From contig QHXL01000087.1 in the NCBI GenBank assembly GCA_003222935.1, positions 2,307 through 9,210 on the forward strand: DNA of 6,904 bases. Direction: 5' to 3'. Numbering within the stretch: the first letter of the stretch is position 1; every line of letters begins with the position of its first letter. A program made the position numbers and the translations under genes. Below are positions 1 to 5,845 of this stretch, one piece after another. The stretch is from Acidobacteriota bacterium. Its GTDB lineage: Bacteria > Acidobacteriota > Blastocatellia > Pyrinomonadales > Pyrinomonadaceae. The notes under the pieces were generated by a model that saw only the letters and a program-made list of their open reading frames with translations, did not search any database and had not been told where the DNA came from.

Positions 1-45
1 AGTGCGTCGGTGAGTGTGAATAACGGCGCGTTTGAGGTGAAGTGA
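1..45 (+). CDS. C-terminal end of upstream gene, probably VgrG-like central spike (partial)
   Basis: The frame starting at base 1 is open for 14 codons and ends at TGA 43-45, giving the peptide SASVSVNNGAFEVK. Only this tail is in the window, so identity rests on position and on a weak resemblance. Spike proteins of contractile injection systems (fused gp27/gp5, VgrG-like) often end in a short beta-strand of the type S-V-x-x-N-G-A-x-x-V, and in eCIS operons they lie next to the PAAR tip and gp25 genes. The coding assignment is supported by the next gene starting one base after this stop, with its ribosome binding site inside these last codons. It could instead be another baseplate or hub protein. 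Confidence 0.5.
   Translation, partial: SASVSVNNGAFEVK
34..40 (+). promoter_or_regulatory. Strong Shine-Dalgarno site of the PAAR-like gene
   Basis: GAGGTGA matches seven consecutive bases of the anti-Shine-Dalgarno complement and lies 6 nt before the ATG at 47. It is embedded in the last codons of the upstream gene, so the tip gene has its own good ribosome entry as well as being placed for coupling. It supports ATG 47 as the start. Confidence 0.7.
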
Positions 46-46
46 A

Positions 47-391
47 ATGGCCGGTAACACACTGAACACTAATTCAGCGCTGAAGTGCCCACACGGCGCC
101 ACCGTGAACATCATCAGTTCGAATACGAAAGTGTTCGTGGATAACGCTCCCGCCGCATTGGCGACCGATCAATTCTTGGTCTCAGGATGTCCGTTTCAAA
201 TCCCTATCGGAGTTGGAACCAAGCCCAGTCCATGTATGACGGTCAAGTGGGTCCTGACTGACATGCGCACAACCGTAAATGGGACCCCGACGTTGAGCAC
301 CTCGAGCGTTGGGATTTGCCAGACAGCTGAACAGATTCCACAGGGCCCGGTCGTCATTTCACAAGCACAAACAAAAGCATCGACTCAATAG
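47..391 (+). CDS. PAAR-like spike-tip protein of a contractile injection system
   Basis: This 114-residue protein resembles the small PAAR-like tip proteins of eCIS operons (Afp10 role), which cap the trimeric spike and form the sharp point that meets the target membrane. Visible hallmarks are a C-P-H-G motif at residues 14-17, then G-C-P-F at 47-50, a P-C at 62-63 and a further Cys at 91. The Gly/Pro/Thr-rich beta pattern includes V-N-G-T-P near 77-81, like the repeated short strands of PAAR-type cones. Cys14, His16, Cys48, Cys63 and Cys91 could supply metal ligands, since PAAR tips in known structures bind a metal; this is inferred. There is no C-terminal toxin extension, signal peptide or membrane segment, so it looks purely structural. 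The start at 47 is set by the SD at 34-40 and by a 1-nt gap from the preceding stop. The gp25-like gene follows after 2 nt. Confidence 0.82.
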   Translation: MAGNTLNTNSALKCPHGATVNIISSNTKVFVDNAPAALATDQFLVSGCPFQIPIGVGTKPSPCMTVKWVLTDMRTTVNGTPTLSTSSVGICQTAEQIPQGPVVISQAQTKASTQ

Positions 392-393
392 AA

Positions 394-771
394 ATGTCTA
401 CGCCATTCACAAGTATCAAACATCCGATCGCCGTCGACCCTGGTCGCGGTCGACTTGCTGAGGAAGAGAACTACGCCGCACACGTCGAACAGATGATGCT
501 TCAGATCCTCTTCACAGCACCGGGCGAACGAATCAATCGACCTGACTTTGGGTGTGGAGTGAAGAGACTGGTGTTTGCACCGAACAGCGAAGTCTCAGCT
601 GCGCTGGCGCAAGTAACGATCTTTCAAGCGCTGACACGTTGGCTGGGAACCGCGATCGAGGTGAACGATGTTAAGGCGCTTGCCATCGACTCGCGAATGG
701 AAATCAAGATCGCCTACACGCTGAAGGCGCGCGGTGAACGGAGGTTTCTAAACCTGGAAGTGACGCGATAG
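394..771 (+). CDS. gp25/GPW-like baseplate wedge protein
   Basis: This 125-residue protein belongs to the GPW/gp25 family (T4 gp25, P2 gpW, T6SS TssE, Afp9), which links the inner baseplate to the first sheath ring and to the gp6-type wedge proteins. The family core is clear. A helix at about residues 24-40 (A-A-H-V-E-Q-M-M-L-Q-I-L) leads into the signature turn T-A-P-G-E-R-I-N-R-P-D-F-G-C-G at 41-55, which contains the conserved E-R-x-x-R-P-x-F-G. A second helix (about 65-83) and terminal beta-strands (about 86-124) follow, as in the fold. Length is typical. The start is 2 nt after the PAAR stop; no good SD precedes it (376-393 is AT-rich), so translation probably depends on coupling to the upstream gene. 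The baseplate J-like gene follows after 2 nt. Confident as to family; the exact contacts are inferred from relatives. Confidence 0.93.
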   Translation: MSTPFTSIKHPIAVDPGRGRLAEEENYAAHVEQMMLQILFTAPGERINRPDFGCGVKRLVFAPNSEVSAALAQVTIFQALTRWLGTAIEVNDVKALAIDSRMEIKIAYTLKARGERRFLNLEVTR

Positions 772-773
772 TT

Positions 774-3353
774 ATGGCAGCAATCGATCGCATCGAAGTT
801 CTGCGCACGCATGACGACATTGTCGGCATCGACTTCGTCTATGTCAGCGAAAATCAACAGACGTTGTTCGTCTACTTTCATCCGGCGGCGACGCTGAATG
901 CGCAGCAGATCCTCGGTGCTATCCAGGCCGATCAGATCAGAATTTACAGTCCCTCGGGTGGCGAGTGGTTGCCGGTTGTGCCACTCGACACAGCCTTCCC
1001 GCCGACGTGGGTAACTCGCAATGGACGGCGAGTGTTGCGCGTGCGTACTTCGCAACCCGGAGACTTTTCACGTTATCGGTTCCAACTCAATCATCCGCTG
1101 GTCGATCCTTACTTCAAGGAAGTTGGCTTTAGTTTCAAAGCTAACTGTCCGAGTGAGCTCGATTGCGAACCTAAGCCCCACGAGTGTCCGGATGACGAAT
1201 TAGTCGATTACCCGGTCAACTATCTAGCTCGCGACTTCTGGAGCATTCGACAGGCCCTACTCGACTTTGCTTCCGAGCGACATCCCGAGTGGAAAGATCG
1301 ACTCGAAGCAGACGTCGGCATGATGCTCGTGGAGCTCATGAGTGCGATGGGCGATGAGTTTGCTTATTACCAGGATCGCATCGCTCGCGAACGTTACTTT
1401 GAAAGCGCAACCCAACGACGATCGCTTCGCCGTCACGCGCGGATGATCGACTACTTCCTGCATGACGGGAAAGGCGGATCGACGTGGCTCGACTTCACCG
1501 TCAATGCAGTAGCGCCAGTTCACGTAATCTCAGCCGGCACGCAGGTATGGGTTCGTCCTCAGTCGGTCTTGCCAGGTGAGACTGCGGCAAGACGTCGGGG
1601 TCGAAGCCCATCGGTCTATGAAGTCGGACATGGAATTGTTCAGGGTCATAGCGGTCTAACGCCGCCACTCGGTGTACTCGCTTCCCAGAGTAACGTCTAC
1701 AAGAGTCCAAACTTCAATTTGCGAAACGGCGCTAACGAGTTGAATGCTTACCAATGGGACGACAACGACAAGTGTCTGCTGGTGGGATCGACGTTCATGC
1801 ATGTCGCTGGACATCACGCAGCCGATCTGCCACTTGAAGATTTCACGAACCCTGATGTCGCCGGCAAGTGGGTTGTGCTTAAAACAAATCCGAATGATGC
1901 CAGCGTTCCAGTCCGAACGTGGCTGGTGAGATTGACCAAGGTAACCGACGAAGTTGATCCACTAATTCCGGCAGACATTACCCGCCTCGAATGGGAACAG
2001 GCTCAAGCCACGCCATTTGAGATGGAACTCGAGACACTCGTAGTTCGTGGCAACATCGTTCCCGCGACGGCCGGCGAAACACTTGAGGCGTTTTTCGAAA
2101 TCGAACCGGCCCCGCAGGCTCTCGCGCTTCCTCCGCCTCAACCCACGCACGCGCCTTTTTCAAACACTTACTTCAACGAAAACTTTTCGAGTTACTCGGT
2201 CGAACGTTCAGCTTTGCTCTTTACCTTGCCGGGCTCTGAAGTGCGCGACCTTATTTCGCATGGTCCAAACATAGATCATGCCTCGCCGGAAGTTCGGGTG
2301 ATGGATGGCACTCGCATCGCCGGCGTTTGGATTACCTCGAGCGAGTGGGAATGGAAGCGCGCATTTCTAAGTACGAATTCGTCTTTTCCCACGGACAAAC
2401 ATTTCGCCGTTGATGACGGATCGTGGCGGCGAGTTGCTGGTTACCGGCGCGTCGATGAAACGGGAACGGTTCAGGAGTTTGTGCATTTCGATTACGCAAA
2501 TGGTCATGGCGCCAGTGTCCAGTTTGGTACCGGTGAATTTGGTGAAGTTCCGACTCGAGGAATGAATTTGCGTGTGGTCTATCGTTTGGGCCATGGACGT
2601 GGTGACAACGTAGCGGCAACTTCACTTAACGACTTCGATAGTCTGGTGCTGAATTTCGTAAACGCAGTCACCAATCCCTTCGGTGTTGTCGATGCGGTTA
2701 GTCCTGAGACATCTGCTGAGGCGCGACACGTAGCGCCGCAGGCATTCCGAGCAGAAACGTTTCGGGCTGTACGCGAGGAAGACTATGCAGCGGCTGTCGA
2801 GAAGCTCGACTGGGTCCAACGTGCAGGTGCGAAGTTTCGCTGGACAGGAAGTTGGCTGACATTGTTCGCCACACCCGATCCAAAAGGGAGTTTCACGTTG
2901 ACTGCCGAGGAACGTCGCGACCTGGAGCGTCAACTAGATCGTTATCGACTCGCTGCTCGCGAAACTCATGGCATGAATCCGAAGTTTGCGAATCTCGACC
3001 TTGAGATTCATATCTGCGTTGCCCCGAGTTCCTACAAAGGTGATGTGAAGGAAGCCGTGCTCGAAGCGTTGTTTGGGAAACGTGGAGTCCGTGCACACCC
3101 GGGCTTCTTTTCACCCGACAATTGGACCTTCGGCGATCCGCTTTCTCGAGCAAAACTCGAAGCTGTGATTCAGCAAGTGCCGGGAGTGCGTGCTGTCGAG
3201 GAGATTTATATCCGCCGTCGTAGCTGGTTTGCCAGGAGGTTGTTCGACGAACTGGTCTACCAGGTCGCTCCGGACGAAATCATTCGTGTTGAGAACGATC
3301 CAAACCTACCGGAACGCGGCGCGGTTCGCCTGGTGATGGAGGGTGGCGCATGA
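774..3353 (+). CDS. Baseplate J-like wedge protein 1 (gp6-type, eCIS baseplate assembly protein)
   Basis: This 859-residue protein matches the large 'putative baseplate assembly protein' of eCIS operons (Afp11-like, T4 gp6/P2 gpJ relatives), which builds the wedge ring around the spike hub. Residues 1-110 form a beta-rich N-terminal domain. Next is F-S-F-K-A-N-C-P-S-E-L-D-C with Cys125, Cys131 and Cys138, then the family core at about 146-230 (Y-L-A-R-D, then G-M-M-L-V-E-L, then R-R-S-L-R-R-H-A-R-M-I-D-Y). A Pro-rich linker lies near 444-463. The J-like domain (about 565-700) has V-Q-F-G-T-G-E-F-G-E and V-T-N-P-F-G. The C-terminal part has P-G-F-F-S-P-D-N-W-T-F-G-D-P-L at 776-790, V-P-G-V at 802-805 and the closing E-N-D-P-N-L-P-E-R-G at 840-849, all characteristic of the eCIS subgroup. 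A partial SD, GGAAGTGA at 756-763, lies 10 nt before ATG 774. The last four bases overlap the next gene (ATGA). Confidence 0.93.
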   Translation: MAAIDRIEVLRTHDDIVGIDFVYVSENQQTLFVYFHPAATLNAQQILGAIQADQIRIYSPSGGEWLPVVPLDTAFPPTWVTRNGRRVLRVRTSQPGDFSRYRFQLNHPLVDPYFKEVGFSFKANCPSELDCEPKPHECPDDELVDYPVNYLARDFWSIRQALLDFASERHPEWKDRLEADVGMMLVELMSAMGDEFAYYQDRIARERYFESATQRRSLRRHARMIDYFLHDGKGGSTWLDFTVNAVAPVHVISAGTQVWVRPQSVLPGETAARRRGRSPSVYEVGHGIVQGHSGLTPPLGVLASQSNVYKSPNFNLRNGANELNAYQWDDNDKCLLVGSTFMHVAGHHAADLPLEDFTNPDVAGKWVVLKTNPNDASVPVRTWLVRLTKVTDEVDPLIPADITRLEWEQAQATPFEMELETLVVRGNIVPATAGETLEAFFEIEPAPQALALPPPQPTHAPFSNTYFNENFSSYSVERSALLFTLPGSEVRDLISHGPNIDHASPEVRVMDGTRIAGVWITSSEWEWKRAFLSTNSSFPTDKHFAVDDGSWRRVAGYRRVDETGTVQEFVHFDYANGHGASVQFGTGEFGEVPTRGMNLRVVYRLGHGRGDNVAATSLNDFDSLVLNFVNAVTNPFGVVDAVSPETSAEARHVAPQAFRAETFRAVREEDYAAAVEKLDWVQRAGAKFRWTGSWLTLFATPDPKGSFTLTAEERRDLERQLDRYRLAARETHGMNPKFANLDLEIHICVAPSSYKGDVKEAVLEALFGKRGVRAHPGFFSPDNWTFGDPLSRAKLEAVIQQVPGVRAVEEIYIRRRSWFARRLFDELVYQVAPDEIIRVENDPNLPERGAVRLVMEGGA
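3338..3343 (+). promoter_or_regulatory. Shine-Dalgarno site of the second baseplate J-like gene
   Basis: GGAGGG lies 6 nt before ATG 3350 and inside the last codons of the upstream gene. Together with the ATGA stop-start overlap at 3350-3353 it fixes the start and points to coupled translation of the two wedge proteins, which would favour balanced amounts. Confidence 0.7.
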
Positions 3354-5845
3354 ACTGTATCTGCGACGATTTCAAATTCCCTCCGGAACTCCAGATTCTG
3401 CCTGGTCTAACGAATCTGCCACGACAGATCGGTACATTCGCGGAGTTTCGTCGCGCATTGCTGCGTGCGGCGTCGATTAGAACCACTGCCTTACTCGAGA
3501 ATCATCCACTCTGGTCACTGCGTTACTTAACCGAGCGTGATCGAGAGGGTCTCAAGAGATCACTGGAAGCTTTTGGTGCGTGGCGTGGTCGTCATCCTGA
3601 AGATTTCGGAATGATGCTGATCGAGATGTGGGCATACGTCTGCGATCTGACTTCGTTCTACGACAGTGTCTTTGCGCATGAGTCGTATCTGCGAACTTCC
3701 AGGCGACGTGACTCGATTCGAAAGTTAGTTGATCCACTTGGTTACATTCCGCGACCAGCCGTTGCAGCGTTGGCCGACCTGGCAGTGTTTGCGGAGGGAC
3801 GTCGTGTAGTGAGTCTGCCGGTTGGAACGGCTTTCAGCTCAGGCGAATTCGACGGCAATCCACCGCAGACTTTTGAACTCGGTCTGCAAGCGACAATTCA
3901 TCCACTCTTTAATGAATGGACGTTCCTGCCTTTGAGGCGATCGACGTTTGGTCCCACCGGCGTCAACCGGAATAAGTTTCTTTGCGAGTTGGGATCGGTC
4001 TCGGTGAAGGAAGGCGATCTGCTGCTGGTGAAAGTCGGTTCGAGTAGCTACCTCCGAAATGTGACCAGTGTTGCGACCGAAGAGGGTTCTGATCACCAGA
4101 GCTATTCAGAGGTGACTTTATCGAGCGCGGTTTGGGTGCCAGGGGCTACTCCAGTCTCAGCGGTGAGTCTGTTGAAGCCAACTGCGAAGGCGTCGTTATG
4201 GACGCAAACGCCCTTTTCTTATGGCCCGGTGCTCAGCGGTTCCGGACCTGCCACTTTCGTCTCAGGTAGCCAGTTTCTTTTGCAGTCGATCACACCAGCA
4301 ATCAAGAAAAATCAAAATGTAATTGTAGAGAAAGGGTCGACACAGACGCTTTGTAGTGTGACCGGCGTCGAAAACTTCGTTGTCGTAATCACAGCCGCGT
4401 CGTCTACGCCTATTACAAATGGCGCAACACCTCCCGTTGTAATTGCCAGGGTTCCAGTGCCAGCGGTTACGGCGCTAACTACAAAACTAAAAGTTGTTCC
4501 ATCCGTTGCGGGAGCAAGTAGCCCGTTTATTATCGCCAGTGCCACCGATGAATCGACAGAGTTTTCTATTCACCATTCTTTCATTTCGGCGGCGAAGGTA
4601 ACTATTGAAGCGTTGACTGAACTTGATCGAACGGATTCTTTGGACGTCAAACACCCGGTCGATGCCGCGCGTGACGCTTTGCCTCCAGGTAATTTTCAAC
4701 TGGAAGACTTCAACGGCGTCGGCCTGGAAAGAACAGGCTCCTTGAATTTCACTAACGGTCACTTCACGGTTCAGGGCGATCCATGGCCAAGCACCCTCGC
4801 AACTCCGATAAAACTCTTCGGGAATATCATCTCGACTTCCAGGGGTGAAACAGTCAAACCTGAAACGCTTGGTGTCGGCGACTCAGCAATCGCCAATCAG
4901 AGTTTCACTTTGAAGAAGAGCCCGCTGACGTATTTGCCGAGTCCGTCCCCGGACACCCCTTCAGGTCTCACCAGCACACTCAAGGTCTACGTCGATGGAC
5001 TTCAATGGACCGAGGTCCCGAGTTTTTACGGCCATCGTTCAGACGACGAAATCTACATCGTCCGTCAAAACGACAAGAACGAAAGTACGGTGACCTTTGG
5101 CGATGGAGTGCTTGGACGTCGACTGAGTACCGGGACGTCAGTCGTTGCTTACTACCGCTTCGGTGGCGGTGGCGCGATGCCGCCTGCCGGATCAATCAAT
5201 CAAATAGCGAAGCCGGTAAAAGGCCTGAAGAGCGTACGGAGTCCCGTTCCGCCTTACGGTGGCGCTGATGAAGAAGCTGCGTCGAGTTTACAAAAATATG
5301 CGCCGCGTTCGGCGTTGCTTCTGGGACGCGCGGTGTCTTTACCTGACCTTGAGGCTGCGGCGGCGAGTTACGCCGGAGTGCGTGCGGTTGCGGCCGAGTG
5401 GCGCTGGAGTTCGACGCTTCAGGTCCCGGCCGCTCATATCTATTACTTGGCTGATGGCGACCTCACTGCACTCATTCTCAACAAGCTGCGTACGTTGACT
5501 CAGCCGGACACTCCGATTCAGGTCGAAAGAGCAGCGGCGACGAACGCACGACTCTCAATCCAAGTCGCCTGGGATCCAAAGCGATTCGAAACAGACGTAC
5601 TTACCGCCGTTCGCACTGCATTGACGAATGTCGAAACAGGATTACTCGCTCCGGAAAACCTCGGAATTGGAAAGACGTTATACAGGAGTCAATTGTTTGA
5701 AGCCGTGCTCGATGTCACGGGAGTGACTTCAGTTACAGGTCTATCTTATTGGTACTCACCGTTTTCGAACTTTGGGATCAAAGCGCCTGCAGGTCACTAC
5801 TTCGATTTCACGAACAGACTTTATCTCAACGGGAGGAACGCGTGA
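3350..5845 (+). CDS. Baseplate J-like wedge protein 2 (second gp6-type baseplate protein)
   Basis: This 831-residue protein is a second, divergent member of the eCIS baseplate J group, in the Afp12-like slot; it probably pairs with the preceding paralogue in the wedge. The N-terminus carries a C-I-C pair (Cys3, Cys5) and F-P-P-E-L. The shared family core is at about 84-133 (D-F-G-M-M-L-I-E-M-W-A-Y, S-F-Y, E-S-Y-L-R-T, D-S-I-R, G-Y). Residues about 140-165 hold V-S-L-P-V-G-T, the usual entry to the J-like beta region. The middle (about 200-540) is Ser/Thr/Val-rich, poorly conserved in appearance, and seems to contain two copies of a small beta-domain (about 216-282 and 314-382). The J-like end has V-T-F-G-D-G-V-L-G at 581-589, Y-R-F-G-G-G-G at 602-608, P-P-Y-G-G-A-D-E-E at 634-642 and a R-A-V-S-L-P-D-L-E segment near 660. 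No signal peptide or membrane segment is seen. The stop TGA 5843-5845 shares a base with the next ATG. Confidence 0.9.
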   Translation: MNCICDDFKFPPELQILPGLTNLPRQIGTFAEFRRALLRAASIRTTALLENHPLWSLRYLTERDREGLKRSLEAFGAWRGRHPEDFGMMLIEMWAYVCDLTSFYDSVFAHESYLRTSRRRDSIRKLVDPLGYIPRPAVAALADLAVFAEGRRVVSLPVGTAFSSGEFDGNPPQTFELGLQATIHPLFNEWTFLPLRRSTFGPTGVNRNKFLCELGSVSVKEGDLLLVKVGSSSYLRNVTSVATEEGSDHQSYSEVTLSSAVWVPGATPVSAVSLLKPTAKASLWTQTPFSYGPVLSGSGPATFVSGSQFLLQSITPAIKKNQNVIVEKGSTQTLCSVTGVENFVVVITAASSTPITNGATPPVVIARVPVPAVTALTTKLKVVPSVAGASSPFIIASATDESTEFSIHHSFISAAKVTIEALTELDRTDSLDVKHPVDAARDALPPGNFQLEDFNGVGLERTGSLNFTNGHFTVQGDPWPSTLATPIKLFGNIISTSRGETVKPETLGVGDSAIANQSFTLKKSPLTYLPSPSPDTPSGLTSTLKVYVDGLQWTEVPSFYGHRSDDEIYIVRQNDKNESTVTFGDGVLGRRLSTGTSVVAYYRFGGGGAMPPAGSINQIAKPVKGLKSVRSPVPPYGGADEEAASSLQKYAPRSALLLGRAVSLPDLEAAAASYAGVRAVAAEWRWSSTLQVPAAHIYYLADGDLTALILNKLRTLTQPDTPIQVERAAATNARLSIQVAWDPKRFETDVLTAVRTALTNVETGLLAPENLGIGKTLYRSQLFEAVLDVTGVTSVTGLSYWYSPFSNFGIKAPAGHYFDFTNRLYLNGRNA
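5831..5836 (+). promoter_or_regulatory. Shine-Dalgarno site of the tail protein I-like gene
   Basis: GGGAGG lies 8 nt before ATG 5845 and only 5 nt before the alternative in-frame GTG at 5842, so spacing favours the ATG. It sits in the last codons of the upstream gene, next to a TGATG stop-start overlap. Confidence 0.65.

Noticed and set aside
740..747. GGAGG within CGGAGGTTTC as a ribosome site for the first baseplate J-like gene
   Set aside because: It is about 29 nt before ATG 774, too far for normal initiation; the weaker GGAAGTGA at 756-763 is better placed.
778..795. Clustered TCGATCG-type palindromes here and elsewhere (for example near 653 and 1418)
   Set aside because: They are scattered within codons of a sequence rich in GAT/CGA/TCG; spacing is irregular and no repeat array or operator pattern emerges.
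714..1055. Antisense reading frame of 113 codons over the gp25/baseplate J junction
   Set aside because: It lies opposite two well-supported genes, has an Arg/His-rich composition typical of shadow frames, and matches no family I recognise.
4312..4545. Antisense frame of 77 codons rich in Ala/Val/Thr that looks protein-like
   Set aside because: It is the reverse complement of the Val/Thr/Ala-rich beta region of baseplate J-like 2, where codon symmetry gives a plausible-looking shadow; no start context or homology supports it.
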